Part shown: positions 1 through 8,380 of the stretch, in pieces
How the letters are laid out: each line of letters begins with the position of its first letter
Numbering within the stretch: the stretch's first letter is position 1
NCBI RefSeq assembly: GCF_900103445.1
Contig: NZ_FNHS01000003.1
Coordinates: forward strand, 248,001 to 312,000
Source: Methylobacterium phyllostachyos
GTDB lineage: Bacteria > Pseudomonadota > Alphaproteobacteria > Rhizobiales > Beijerinckiaceae
Direction of reading: 5' to 3'
Length of the DNA: 64,000 bases
Program-made: the position numbers and the translations under genes
The notes under the pieces: model-generated
What the model was told of the DNA's origin: nothing
Database searches by the model: none
What the model saw: the letters and a program-made list of their open reading frames with translations, nothing else

Positions 1-1
1 G

Positions 2-454
2 GACATGATCCGCCTGTACGGCTTCCGATCCGATGCGGAACGGGAATGGTTCCGCCTGCTCCAGACCGTGCAGGGCGTCGGCGCCCGGGTAGCCCTCGGC
101 GTCCTCTCGGTGCTGGAGCCCGAGGCGCTGGCCGGTGCCATCGCGACGGGGGATAAGGGCGCGATCAGCCGCGCCCCCGGGGTCGGCCCGCGACTCGCCG
201 CCCGGCTGGCGGCCGAGCTGAAGGACAAGGCCCCCGCCTTCGCCCCGATCGACCCGGCCCTGGTCGCCCTGACCGGCGCCGACGAGACCAGCACCACCTC
301 CGGTCCCGTGGGCGATGCGGTGTCGGCCCTGGTCAATCTCGGCTACCCGCAAGTCCAGGCCGCGACGGCGATCGCCGCCGCCTTGAAGGAGGCCGGCCCC
401 GATGCCGAAGCGAAGGTGCTGATTCGCTTGGGGTTGCGTGAACTCGCGCGCTGA
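2..454 (+). CDS. ruvA: Holliday junction branch migration protein RuvA (5' partial)
   Basis: The frame is open from the window edge, so the true start lies upstream and roughly the first 50 residues (part of the OB-fold domain) are missing. RuvA binds four-way junctions and loads the RuvB motor during recombinational repair. What remains shows the end of domain I (MIRLYGF then REWFRLLQ), two helix-hairpin-helix elements ([10 protein letters not shown] and [12 protein letters not shown]), and after a loop the C-terminal RuvB-binding three-helix domain ([18 protein letters not shown]). About 150 of the usual 200 or so residues are visible. The next gene downstream is bfd, so ruvB does not follow directly as it does in many bacteria. 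Family assignment is firm. Confidence 0.95.
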   Translation, partial: DMIRLYGFRSDAEREWFRLLQTVQGVGARVALGVLSVLEPEALAGAIATGDKGAISRAPGVGPRLAARLAAELKDKAPAFAPIDPALVALTGADETSTTSGPVGDAVSALVNLGYPQVQAATAIAAALKEAGPDAEAKVLIRLGLRELAR

Positions 455-556
455 CAGCACGCGCCGTGTCCGCGCGCGCAGCAGTCCCTAGAAGGCAAAA
501 CCCTTCCCTTGACCGAGCGACCGCCGGGTGCCATCTCCGAGGAAGACCGGTAAGAT

Positions 557-580
557 ATTGAAAAGACGCCACTTTTCAAT
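557..580. promoter_or_regulatory. Perfect 9-bp inverted repeat before bfd-bfr
   Basis: ATTGAAAAG and CTTTTCAAT are exact inverted copies separated by 6 bases, followed at once by a run of five T residues and the motif TTCTAAA. It lies 78 bp before bfd and about 100 bp after ruvA. Two readings fit: an AT-rich terminator for ruvA (stem plus T run), or an operator for iron control of bfd-bfr. The TTCTAAA half-site resembles those reported for the Irr regulator in Rhizobiales. The sequence alone does not decide between them. Confidence 0.45.
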
Positions 581-657
581 TTTTCTAAACTGGCGGAGGA
601 CGTGGCTCGGCCCGCAGACTCGGGTCGCGCTGGAAGAAGGCGGGATCTGCTGGGCGC

Positions 658-930
658 ATGATCGTCTGTTCTTGCAATGTCATTTCCGACGGCGCCGTTC
701 GGTCCTGTCTGAGCCCGGGGCCGGGTTGTCCACGAACGCCCGCGCAGGTCTATGCCTGCCTCGGATGCAGCCCGAAATGCGGACGCTGCGCGCGGACCAT
801 CCGGGCGATCATGCGCAGCGCGCTCGGCCAGGACGACGCCCCGGACGACAGCCATTCCTGCTCCGCGGCTTGCGCTCAAGCTTGCAGTTTGGTTTTATTC
901 CAAACTGCGGATGAGGGAGTCGCCGTCTGA
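658..930 (+). CDS. bfd: Bacterioferritin-associated ferredoxin
   Basis: Small [2Fe-2S] protein of the BFD family, which passes electrons to bacterioferritin to reduce and release stored iron. The cluster ligands are visible as Cys4-x-Cys6 at the N-terminus and Cys41-G-R-Cys44 in the pattern typical of BFD. At 90 residues it is longer than the usual 60-75. The extra part is a Cys-containing tail (Cys68, Cys72, Cys76) of unknown role, and Cys17, Cys24, Cys34 and Cys37 are additional. It lies 44 bp before bfr on the same strand, the functional partner, so they probably share a transcript. The inverted repeat at 557-580 may control the pair. Confidence 0.93.
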   Translation: MIVCSCNVISDGAVRSCLSPGPGCPRTPAQVYACLGCSPKCGRCARTIRAIMRSALGQDDAPDDSHSCSAACAQACSLVLFQTADEGVAV

Positions 931-974
931 CGTGACTGCCCCCGCCTGAGTAGACGGTAAGGAGTTCGGGGGCC

Positions 975-1472
975 ATGAAGGGCGACACCAAGGTTATCGA
1001 GTATCTCAACCGTGGCCTGCGCAGCGAGTTGACGGCCGTCAGCCAGTACTGGCTGCACTTCCGCATGCTGAACAACTGGGGTTACATCGACCTCGCCAAA
1101 TTCTGGCGCAAAGAGTCGATCGAGGAGATGAATCATGCCGATCGGTTCATCGATCGGATCCTGTTCCTCGAAGGTTTCCCGAACCTGCAAGAGCTGGAGC
1201 CTCTGCGGATCGGCCAGAACGTCCAGGAGGTGATCGAGTGCGATCTCGCCGCCGAGCACGGCGCGCGCAACCTCTATCTCGAAGCCGCGCAGTACTGTGA
1301 TTCGATCAACGATCGCGTGTCCATGCGCCTGTTCGAGGAGCTGGCCGAGGACGAGGAGGGGCACATCGACTTCCTTGAGACGCAGCTCGACCTGATCAAG
1401 CAGATCGGCCTGCCGCTTTACGCCCAACGCCACATCGGCGGGCTCGAGCCGATCGCCCCCGAGAAGGATTGA
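975..1472 (+). CDS. bfr: Bacterioferritin
   Basis: Haem-containing ferritin that forms a 24-subunit cytoplasmic shell, oxidises Fe(II) and stores iron as a mineral. All six ferroxidase ligands match the Escherichia coli numbering: Glu18, Glu51, His54, Glu94, Glu127 and His130. Met52, the residue that binds the inter-subunit haem, is also present. The length of 165 residues is typical. The start is set by the ATG at 975 with GGAG about 12 bases upstream. It follows bfd, its reductase, by 44 bp. No residue suggests a non-catalytic subunit, so this chain alone should give an active, haem-binding protein. Confidence 0.97.
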   Translation: MKGDTKVIEYLNRGLRSELTAVSQYWLHFRMLNNWGYIDLAKFWRKESIEEMNHADRFIDRILFLEGFPNLQELEPLRIGQNVQEVIECDLAAEHGARNLYLEAAQYCDSINDRVSMRLFEELAEDEEGHIDFLETQLDLIKQIGLPLYAQRHIGGLEPIAPEKD

Positions 1473-1504
1473 CCCAGTTCGGGCTCCGTTATTCAAATTT
1501 CGCG

Positions 1505-1640
1505 GGCCCAGGCACTCTCTCCTCCCCCTGTGGGGAGGCATTGGAGGTGGGGGTGGTGCAGATGGCACCGCTGCGCCTTATGCTGAACCACACCCAACCC
1601 TGGCCCCTTCCCCACAAGGGGGAGGGGAAATGCGCATGCA
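1505..1640. repeat. Dispersed intergenic palindromic repeat, copy 1
   Basis: The gap between bfr and dapB contains C-rich and G-rich tracts that are inverted copies of one another: CCTCCCCCTGTGGGGAG, then GGGGGTGGTGCAGA, then CCACAAGGGGGAGGGG. A second member of the same family lies at about 16620-16810. Both are intergenic. Such elements are common in Rhizobiales and Methylobacterium genomes (established knowledge). This one could also act as a terminator for bfr. The boundaries are approximate. Confidence 0.5.
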
Positions 1641-1741
1641 ACTCGAGCTCTTGAAGTTCGACCGAAACGCATGGATCCGCTAGGCAGAGGGGAGGGCGCC
1701 GAGCTGGCGCCCTTTATCGAGATACGAGGGCGAAAACCGGG

Positions 1742-2539
1742 ATGCGGCTCGTCGTGGTGGGCGCCGATGGGCGCATGGGGCGGATGCTGGTGCGGGCCGT
1801 AGCGGAAGCGGAGGGCTGCACGCTCTCCGCGGCGATCGAGCGGCCGGGCTCACCCGCCCTGGGCCAGGATGCGGGAAGCCTCGCAGGCCTCCCCCCTCTG
1901 AACGTAGCCGTGACCGACAACCCCCTCGAAGCGTTCGCCGCCGCCGACGGCGTGCTCGACTTCACGACGCCCGCGGCCACCATTCACTTTGCCGAGCTGG
2001 CCGCCCAGGCCCGCATCGTCCACGTGGTGGGGACCACGGGCCTGTCGGAGGACGACCGCGAGAAGCTGAAGGCGGCCTCTTATCACGCGCGGATCGTGCA
2101 GTCGGGCAACATGTCGCTCGGCATCAACCTGATGGCCGAGCTGGTGCGCCGCGTCGCGAAATCGCTCGGCGACGAGTTCGATATCGAGATCTGCGAGATG
2201 CACCACCGTATGAAGGTGGATGCCCCCTCCGGCACGGCTTTGATGCTGGGCGAGGCCGCCGCCGAGGGCCGGGGTGTGGATCTGAAGGCGGTCCGCGTCT
2301 CGACGCGGGACGGTCATACCGGTGCGCGCAAAACCGGCGATATCGGCTTCGCGACCCTGCGGGGCGGCACGGTGGTGGGGGATCACAGCGTGATCTTCGC
2401 TGGTGCGGGCGAGAGCCTGACGATCAGCCACCACGCCGCCGACCGGGGCCTGTTCGCCACGGGGGCGGTCAAGGCCGCGCTCTGGGCGCATCCGAAGCCC
2501 CCGGGGCTCTACACCATGGCGGACGTGCTCGGCTTCTGA
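1742..2539 (+). CDS. dapB: 4-hydroxy-tetrahydrodipicolinate reductase
   Basis: Reduces the product of DapA to tetrahydrodipicolinate with NAD(P)H in the diaminopimelate/lysine pathway, in the cytoplasm. The N-terminal Rossmann motif is GADGRMGR at residues 7-14. The catalytic signature ([15 protein letters not shown]) holds the His-His pair and the Lys needed for hydride and proton transfer. The 265-residue length is typical. The ATG at 1742 was chosen because the Rossmann motif begins at once after it. It precedes gpmA by 10 bp, so co-transcription is likely although the pathways differ. asd and lysC of the same pathway are also in this window, in separate units. Confidence 0.97.
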   Translation: MRLVVVGADGRMGRMLVRAVAEAEGCTLSAAIERPGSPALGQDAGSLAGLPPLNVAVTDNPLEAFAAADGVLDFTTPAATIHFAELAAQARIVHVVGTTGLSEDDREKLKAASYHARIVQSGNMSLGINLMAELVRRVAKSLGDEFDIEICEMHHRMKVDAPSGTALMLGEAAAEGRGVDLKAVRVSTRDGHTGARKTGDIGFATLRGGTVVGDHSVIFAGAGESLTISHHAADRGLFATGAVKAALWAHPKPPGLYTMADVLGF

Positions 2540-2549
2540 CGGAGATCCC

Positions 2550-3185
2550 ATGGAACGCGTCCTGGTCCTCACCCGGCACGGTCAGAGCGCATTCAACCGT
2601 CAGAATCTGTTCACGGGCTGGCGCGATCCGGACCTGACCGAGCGCGGTATCGCGGAGGCCGAAGCCGCCGGCCGCCTGTTGAAGCGGGAGGGCCTGTCGT
2701 TCGACGTGGCGTTCACCTCCGGACTGGTGCGGGCCCAGCACACCGCTGCGCTCATGCTCGACGCGATGGAGCTCACCGGCATCCCGGTGGTGCGGGACAT
2801 CGCGTTGAACGAGCGCGATTACGGCGACCTCGCCGGCCTCGATAAGGACGAGGCCCGCAAGCGCTGGGGCGACGAACAGGTCCATCAATGGCGCCGGTCC
2901 TACGAGGTGCGCCCACCCGGCGGTGAAAGCCTGAAGGACACGGTCGCGCGGGTGCTGCCCTTCTACGTCACGGCGATCCTGCCCCGGGTGATGCGCGGGG
3001 AGCGGGTGCTGGTGGCGGCCCACGGCAATTCGCTGCGCGCCCTGGTGATGGTGCTCGACCGCCTCGACAGCGATGCGGTCGCGACCTTGGAGATCAAGAC
3101 CGGCGAGCCGCTGGTCTACCGGCTCGCCGCGGACACGACGGTCGCGGAGAAGCGCGTGCTCCCCCGGGACGATGCGGGCGGCTGA
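2550..3185 (+). CDS. gpmA: 2,3-bisphosphoglycerate-dependent phosphoglycerate mutase
   Basis: Interconverts 3- and 2-phosphoglycerate through a phosphohistidine. The family signature [18 protein letters not shown] is at residues 7-24 with catalytic His10, the acidic loop is NERDYGDL, and the second active-site His is in [10 protein letters not shown]. At 211 residues it is the short form common in alphaproteobacteria, against about 250 in E. coli. It sits 10 bp after dapB and its stop abuts the GTG start of alkB, so a dapB-gpmA-alkB operon is likely. In a serine-cycle methylotroph this interconversion also links glycerate kinase to PEP formation (inference). Confidence 0.95.
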   Translation: MERVLVLTRHGQSAFNRQNLFTGWRDPDLTERGIAEAEAAGRLLKREGLSFDVAFTSGLVRAQHTAALMLDAMELTGIPVVRDIALNERDYGDLAGLDKDEARKRWGDEQVHQWRRSYEVRPPGGESLKDTVARVLPFYVTAILPRVMRGERVLVAAHGNSLRALVMVLDRLDSDAVATLEIKTGEPLVYRLAADTTVAEKRVLPRDDAGG

Positions 3186-3839
3186 GTGGCGACGGAACTC
3201 GCCCCGGGCCTGATCCATCACCCGGGCTTCCTCGATCCGGTGGCCCGTCGCCGCCTGGCCGACGAGGTCGCCGCGGTCCTCGATGCGGCCCCGCCCGTCA
3301 TCCCGCGGATGCCACGCACCGGAAGAGCCCTCTCGGTGCGGATGTCGAATGCCGGGCCGCTCGGCTGGGTTTCGGACCGGGACGGCTATCGCTACCAGCC
3401 GACACATCCCAAGACCGGCCAGCCCTGGCCCGCGATCCCCGAGACCGCGCTCGCAGCCTGGGAGGCGCTGGCGCAATACCCGGCCCCGCCGGAGGCCTGC
3501 CTGATCAACCTCTACGATCCGGCCGCCCGCATGGGCCTGCACCAGGACAAGGACGAGACGGATTTCTCGGCCCCGGTGGTCTCGCTCTCGCTCGGGGCGC
3601 CGGCCCTGTTCCGCTACGGCGGCCTGGGGCGCGCCGATCCGACCCGCTCGATCCGTCTGAGTGACGGAGATGCCGTAGTGATCGGCGGTGTCTCGCGGCT
3701 GATCTTCCACGGGATTGACCGCCTCTACCCGTCCGCCGATCTGCTGACCGAGGCCCCTCTCCCAGGGCTCTTGCCAGCCGGTGGCCGGTGCAACCTCACG
3801 CTGCGCCGGGTGAGCGCGACAACCGGCAGGTGGGGCTGA
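3186..3839 (+). CDS. alkB: Alpha-ketoglutarate-dependent dioxygenase AlkB
   Basis: Fe(II)/2-oxoglutarate dioxygenase that repairs N-alkylated bases such as 1-methyladenine and 3-methylcytosine in DNA by oxidative demethylation. The metal-binding motif HQDKDE, the following LSLGAPALFRYGG strand, the distal His in RLIFHGIDR, and the 2-oxoglutarate-binding RCNLTLR motif near the C-terminus are all present. The 217 residues match bacterial AlkB. The start is GTG at 3186, directly after the gpmA stop, so translation is probably coupled. The presence in a metabolic operon is unremarkable, and no ada-type regulator is next to it. Confidence 0.95.
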   Translation: MATELAPGLIHHPGFLDPVARRRLADEVAAVLDAAPPVIPRMPRTGRALSVRMSNAGPLGWVSDRDGYRYQPTHPKTGQPWPAIPETALAAWEALAQYPAPPEACLINLYDPAARMGLHQDKDETDFSAPVVSLSLGAPALFRYGGLGRADPTRSIRLSDGDAVVIGGVSRLIFHGIDRLYPSADLLTEAPLPGLLPAGGRCNLTLRRVSATTGRWG

Positions 3840-3948
3840 CGGGGCCTCTCAATGTCCTGATTGCTCAGGCGCTTGACAGGGGCGGCCCGGCAGTTGACGC
3901 ATCGCAGGAGGTGGCGCCCGACGGGCTACCCGGGAGACACGAAGGCTC

Positions 3949-4911
3949 ATGCTGGTGCGTAACCTGTCGCTGCGTCTCGGGCGGCTCCTCACGCTGACGA
4001 GTCTGGTCGTCGGCACCGCGGCGTGGGCCGGGGAGCCGGTCTACCCGCCGGGCTCCCGCTTCGGCTTCGAACCCCCCGCCGACATGACGCTGTCGCGCCG
4101 CTTCACGGGGTTCGAGCGCAAGGAGGGCGGCGCGACCGTGTCGGTCGTGGAGCTGCCGCCGAATGCCTTCGCCGAGATGGTCAGCGGCTTCACCGATGCC
4201 AACCTGTTGAGCCAGGGCTTCGCGGTCGAGAAGCGCGAGGAGGTCAAGGTCGGCGACAACGAGGGCATGCTCTACACCGGCGAGCAGCCCGCCGATCCCA
4301 ACGCCTCCGCGCCGGCGATCCGAAAGTGGATTCTCGTCATCGGTGCGCCCGGCGTGACCGGCCTCGTCATCGCCCAGGCGCTGCCCGACGCCGAGACCGA
4401 GGAGACGATGCGCCGGATGGTAACCGGCGTCACCCTCCGGCCCGCGCTATCGCTGACCCAACAGGTCGATGCGCTGCCCTTCCGGATCGGCGACATGGCG
4501 GGCTTTCGCCCGGTCCGGGTGCTGGCTGGGAATTCAGTGCTGCTGACGCAGGGCCCCAAGGATCAGATGCAGAATCTGGAGCAGCCGATCCTGGTGCTCG
4601 CCCAGGCTGTGCAGCAGCCGCCCACCGCCGAGCAGCGCGACGGCTTCGCCCGCGCGGCGCTCGCGTCGAACCAGACGCTGAAGGATTTCGTGATCGAGCG
4701 GGCGCAGAGCTACCGCTCGAACGGCGTGGACTGGCACGAGATCGTGGCCCGCGCCGTCGATCAACCCACCAACCAGCCGGTGGTGGTCTCGCAGACCATC
4801 CGCTTCAACCCGGACGGCTATCTGCGTGCGCTCGGTGTCGTGCGCGAGGATCAGCGGGCCGGCGTGCTCGCGAAGTTCCGCCAACTGGTCGACAGCGTGC
4901 AGCTGAAGTAG
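3949..4911 (+). CDS. Conserved exported protein of unknown function
   Basis: I do not recognise a named family. The 320-residue product begins with a clear Sec signal peptide: basic MLVRNLSLRLGR, a hydrophobic core, and AWA cleavage at about residue 26. The mature chain is soluble with no further membrane segment, so it is likely periplasmic. Two halves of about 140 residues follow a similar plan, each starting with an RFGF or FRIGDMAGFR-like element and ending in a segment on error- or variance-like terms (VTGVTLRP and LVDSVQLK), so it may be a tandem of one domain. It stands alone, convergent with the gamma-glutamyltransferase gene 4 bp away. Confidence 0.8.
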   Translation: MLVRNLSLRLGRLLTLTSLVVGTAAWAGEPVYPPGSRFGFEPPADMTLSRRFTGFERKEGGATVSVVELPPNAFAEMVSGFTDANLLSQGFAVEKREEVKVGDNEGMLYTGEQPADPNASAPAIRKWILVIGAPGVTGLVIAQALPDAETEETMRRMVTGVTLRPALSLTQQVDALPFRIGDMAGFRPVRVLAGNSVLLTQGPKDQMQNLEQPILVLAQAVQQPPTAEQRDGFARAALASNQTLKDFVIERAQSYRSNGVDWHEIVARAVDQPTNQPVVVSQTIRFNPDGYLRALGVVREDQRAGVLAKFRQLVDSVQLK

Positions 4912-4915
4912 CGCC

Positions 4916-6535
4916 TCACCACACCACGGCCTGCCCGTCCCGGCGCGGGTCGCTCGCCGCGACGTAGCCCTCGACCCCCGGATCGCCCATCCGCCAGATG
5001 AACTGGCCGGCACCGAAATCCTGGTAGCTGTCCTCGATCACCTCCAGCCGGTGGTCCAGAGCCTTCAGCCGGTCGACGGTCGCGGCCGGCATGGCCGATT
5101 CCACGTTGATGTCGAGCCCATCGCTCACGCGCCAGCGCGGCGCGTCGCAGGCGGCCTGCGGATTCTGACCGTGGTCGATCATGCGCACCAGGGTCTGGAC
5201 ATGCCCCTGCGGCTGCATGTTGCCGCCCATCACGCCGAAGCTCATGATCGGCGCGCCGTCCCGCGTGAGGAAGCCCGGGATGATGGTGTGGAACGGCCGC
5301 TTTCCGGGCGCGACGACGTTGGGGCTCTCCGGATCGAGCACGAAGCCGTAGCCGCGGTTCTGCAGGGAGATGCCCCAGCCGGGCACCACCACGCCGGAGC
5401 CGAAGCCCATGTAGTTCGACTGGATGAAGCTCACCATCATGCCGGATTCATCGGCGGCGGTGAGGTAGATCGTGCCACCGGAGGGCGGCTTGCCGGGGCC
5501 GAACACCTGGGCGCGGTTGCGGTCGATCAGCTTGGCGCGGCTCGCGAGGTAGGCGGGGTCGAGCATCGCCTCCGGCGTCAGCTCCATCCCGCGCGGATCG
5601 GCGACGTAGCGATACGTATCGCTGAAGGCGAGCTTCATCGCCTCGATCTGGAGGTGCTGTGCCTCCGGGCCGTCCACGGGGAGGCCGGCGAGGTCGAAAT
5701 GCTGGAGGATACCCAGCGCGATCTGCGCCGCGATGCCTTGTCCGTTCGGCGGGATCTCGTGCAGCGTGTAGCCGCGGTAGTCCTGTGCGGTCGGCGTCAC
5801 CCATTCGGGCTTGTAGGCGGCGAGGTCGTCTGCCGTCATGGCGCCGCCATTGGCTTGCGCATGCGCGGCGATCGCCGCGGCGATCTCGCCCCGGTAGAAG
5901 GCCTCGCCCTTGGTCTCACCGATCAGCCGAAGGGTCTTCTCGGCGCCGGGGAAGGTCACCAGCTCGCCGACATCCGGTGCGCGGCCCTTCGGCAGGAAGA
6001 ACTCGGAAAAGCCCGGCTGGCGGGTAATCGCCTCGACCCGGGCGGCGGCCGCCCATTTCTGCTGCACGACGACGGGGGCCAGATAGCCCCGCTCGGCGAT
6101 GCGGATCGCCGGCTGCATCAGGTCGGCGAAGGGCAAGCGGCCGAAACGCTCGCTCAGCGCGACCCAGGCCGCGACCGCGCCCGGAACCGTCACGGAGTCC
6201 CAACCGCGCATCGGCGGCCGCTCGGCCGGCCCGTACTTCTTGAGGAAGTAGTCCCGCGTCCACGCGGCCGGCGCTCCACCCGAGGCGTTGAGGCCGTGCA
6301 GCTGCTGTCCATCCCACAGGATGCAGAAGGCGTCGGAACCGAGCCCGTTGCTGCACGGCTCCGTCAAAGTCTTGGCAGCGGCCGTGGCAATGGCGGCATC
6401 CACGGCATTGCCACCGGCTTGGAGCATCTGGATCCCGGCCTGGGCCGCGAGCGCGTGGGACGTCGCCACGCAGTTGCGCCCGAACATCGGCATGCGCAGC
6501 GACGGATACCCGGTCGCCCAATCGAACGGCTTCAT
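4916..6535 (-). CDS. Gamma-glutamyltransferase family protein
   Basis: N-terminal-nucleophile hydrolase family that self-cleaves to large and small subunits and hydrolyses or transfers gamma-glutamyl groups. The predicted nucleophile is Thr355 in SGGTIYLTAADESG, and the glycine-rich oxyanion region (VMGGNMQPQG) follows in the small subunit. The large subunit has the ATSHALAAQAG and GGNAVDAAIA motifs. At 539 residues the length fits. Unlike classical periplasmic GGT there is no signal peptide, and only a single Thr sits at the cleavage point where E. coli has two. It may be a cytoplasmic paralogue with another gamma-glutamyl or acyl substrate. It is a single gene. Confidence 0.9.
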   Translation of the reverse strand: MKPFDWATGYPSLRMPMFGRNCVATSHALAAQAGIQMLQAGGNAVDAAIATAAAKTLTEPCSNGLGSDAFCILWDGQQLHGLNASGGAPAAWTRDYFLKKYGPAERPPMRGWDSVTVPGAVAAWVALSERFGRLPFADLMQPAIRIAERGYLAPVVVQQKWAAAARVEAITRQPGFSEFFLPKGRAPDVGELVTFPGAEKTLRLIGETKGEAFYRGEIAAAIAAHAQANGGAMTADDLAAYKPEWVTPTAQDYRGYTLHEIPPNGQGIAAQIALGILQHFDLAGLPVDGPEAQHLQIEAMKLAFSDTYRYVADPRGMELTPEAMLDPAYLASRAKLIDRNRAQVFGPGKPPSGGTIYLTAADESGMMVSFIQSNYMGFGSGVVVPGWGISLQNRGYGFVLDPESPNVVAPGKRPFHTIIPGFLTRDGAPIMSFGVMGGNMQPQGHVQTLVRMIDHGQNPQAACDAPRWRVSDGLDINVESAMPAATVDRLKALDHRLEVIEDSYQDFGAGQFIWRMGDPGVEGYVAASDPRRDGQAVVW

Positions 6536-6634
6536 GGCTCAGATCCCGGCCTCGGCAGCCTCACGGCGCCTGCGCTTCGTGGCATACAGGATAACCGGCG
6601 CCGGTGAAGAGTCGAAGCGGTGCGGGCGCAAACG

Positions 6635-6661
6635 AAAAGCGCGGACCCGAAGGCCCGCGCT
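6635..6661 (-). terminator. Rho-independent terminator of the 6692-7108 gene
   Basis: Read on the minus strand, a 10-bp stem with one mismatch (AGCGCGGGCC pairing with GGTCCGCGCT around a TTCG-type loop) is followed by TTTTCGTTT. It begins 31 bases after the stop codon of the exported protein gene. Confidence 0.75.
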
Positions 6662-6691
6662 GTTGCATTCCAGCCGTCTGGGTGAATCGGC

Positions 6692-7108
6692 TTAGTAGGG
6701 CCGGCCGTAGAGCGGCGAGGTCGGGTCCAGCCGATCGACGAAGGACAGATCGACGTTGCGGATCGCCGACGACCGGGCGCCGATGAACGGACCATTGGTG
6801 ATCGGATCCGGCAGGATGCCGCGGCCGAAGCGATCGGTCGGGCCGTAGGGCGGGAGCACCGCATTGCCGGCAGCGATCAGGTAGGGGTTCAGGGCCGGGT
6901 TGCGCGAACCGCCGGCGCCCGGAACGTTCGAGGTCAGCGGCACGTTGCCAGCATCAAGCCAGCTCCGCGGACGCACCCGGATCGGGAGCGGGCGGCTGAC
7001 GCGGTAGACCGGGCCGGGGATGAAACCGTCCTGCGCTTGAGCCGGAGCGGAGGCGCCGAAGCCGGCAGCGGCAATGACACCGAGAAGTGCGATCCTGAGC
7101 GAGCGCAT
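6692..7108 (-). CDS. Small exported protein of unknown function
   Basis: 138 residues with a textbook signal peptide (MRSLRIALLGVIAAAGFG, cleavage after APAQA at about residue 25). The mature part of about 110 residues is rich in Pro, Gly, Arg and Asn and has no Cys. It looks like an extended periplasmic or cell-surface polypeptide rather than a compact enzyme. I do not recognise the family. It is a single-gene unit with its own terminator at 6635-6661. Base composition matches its neighbours, so nothing suggests recent transfer. Confidence 0.75.
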   Translation of the reverse strand: MRSLRIALLGVIAAAGFGASAPAQAQDGFIPGPVYRVSRPLPIRVRPRSWLDAGNVPLTSNVPGAGGSRNPALNPYLIAAGNAVLPPYGPTDRFGRGILPDPITNGPFIGARSSAIRNVDLSFVDRLDPTSPLYGRPY

Positions 7109-7244
7109 GGCTAACCTTGCGTGTGAGTGCCACCAGTATGGCGACCGAAGCTTAACAGTTCGGCGCCTTTGACGATAAGACGCTTGGGCGAAGCTGTTGT
7201 TCCACTCTTATGGCTGAGCTTGTGCGATTTGCCACACTCATGCC

Positions 7245-8060
7245 TCATTTTTTATTTCGCGATCGTTGCCCGGTCGGCCCGATCCGGCCGGATACGTCTG
7301 CGACCTTAGTCAGCGGACAGGATCGCGACGCGGGGGGCGGAGCCGAGAAGGCGGCCGTCGTTTCGGGATCGGCGAGATCGACGAGACTCAACGCATCGAG
7401 CGAGCAGGCCAAGGCCTGAGTTGCGGGTGGGTGTCCGAGCGGTGCGCAGGTCCATCCGTCGAGGCGGAACGCGGCTTCCCGGGTGACGAAGCCGAGGCAG
7501 GTCCGCGTTGCGGGACCGCCGAACGTGATCTCCAGGGTTTCGACCACGCCGAACTTGGTCCGGATCTGGTCGCGCGATCCGGTCTTGATCACCGCGAGCG
7601 CCGGCCCGGTGGCAGCGCGGCGGGCCATCAGGACGAACAGCGTCGGCGCCGGGCCCGTATCCTTGCCGCGCGTGAGGGTCACCCACAGTGCCGGGGCCGC
7701 GCTGGCGGCGACATTCCCGCGGCTCAGCACGTCCTCGCGCAAACCCGTGCGGGGGTCGATCCCAGCGGTCACACGCACCGGATCGATTCCGGGCTCCGCG
7801 AGGTCGAACAAGGCGAGGGCGACCGGCGGCGAAGCCGGCGGGGCCGGCGCCGTGGGCTGGGAGCGGGCTTCAAACGGCATTGCAGCGGACGGGATCCGTC
7901 CGCCCGGTCGCCAGGCGCACACGCACAACAGGGCGATCAGGGCCGAGGCCGCGACGAGGCGCAGGCCGAGGGCGCCGGGCGACAACGTAACCCAACCCGC
8001 CAGACCCGCCGCGGGACCGGCGGAGCCGCGCCCGTCCCGTGCCTCCCCCGATCCAGCCAT
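7245..8060 (-). CDS. Membrane-anchored protein of unknown function
   Basis: 271 residues with one hydrophobic segment at about residues 29-50 (GALGLRLVAASALIALLCVCAW), then an Ala/Pro-rich linker and a globular part that would lie in the periplasm. The globular part has the segments LWVTLTRGKDTGPAPTLFVLMARR and LETLEITFGG-like strands and two Cys pairs. No catalytic motif is evident and I do not recognise the family. The start at 8060 is uncertain; the N-terminal 25 residues have a less coding-like composition, and a later start just before the membrane segment is possible. It diverges from asd across a 320-bp gap. Confidence 0.65.
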   Translation of the reverse strand: MAGSGEARDGRGSAGPAAGLAGWVTLSPGALGLRLVAASALIALLCVCAWRPGGRIPSAAMPFEARSQPTAPAPPASPPVALALFDLAEPGIDPVRVTAGIDPRTGLREDVLSRGNVAASAAPALWVTLTRGKDTGPAPTLFVLMARRAATGPALAVIKTGSRDQIRTKFGVVETLEITFGGPATRTCLGFVTREAAFRLDGWTCAPLGHPPATQALACSLDALSLVDLADPETTAAFSAPPPASRSCPLTKVADVSGRIGPTGQRSRNKK

Positions 8061-8380
8061 CCTGATACCCCGCGGACAGAGAACCTCATGGTTCGTCCGC
8101 GATCGTCAGGGCAAAGGATTGAATTCCCCTGGCGGTCCCAAAATCGTCACCGGGTTCCCCGACTTAAGGTGAATCGATCCTTGCGCAGCGAACGGCCTTG
8201 ACAGTGCTCGCTCATGCGCGCCTTGCTCGGACAGGCCGTCGATCCCACCTCCGCTCAGGATGAGGTCTGCGGCCGCGCCCGTTTGGCGGGCGCTGTCCGG
8301 CTCGAACGATCCTTCGGCCGATATGTCTGGCAGGAGCGCGGCACCCGGATCGGTCGGGGTTTTCCGCGCGGAGACGAGAG
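8061..8380. other. Intergenic region before asd, nothing recognised
   Basis: 320 bases between the leftward membrane protein gene and asd. I see no coding frame with credible composition, no strong hairpin and no recognisable operator. It should hold the divergent promoters. A purine-rich GCGGAGACGAG just before the asd ATG can serve as its ribosome-binding region. Confidence 0.5.

Noticed and set aside
528..914. A plus-strand frame spanning the ruvA-bfd gap
   Set aside because: It runs through the inverted repeat and the bfd gene in another frame, with no family resemblance.
3840..3948. A possible promoter with TTGACA-like hexamers (about 3872 and 3893) before the exported protein gene
   Set aside because: No matching -10 element at a proper distance, so I did not list it as a feature.
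5051..6607. A 518-residue plus-strand open frame opposite the gamma-glutamyltransferase gene
   Set aside because: Shadow frame; the minus-strand product has all family motifs.
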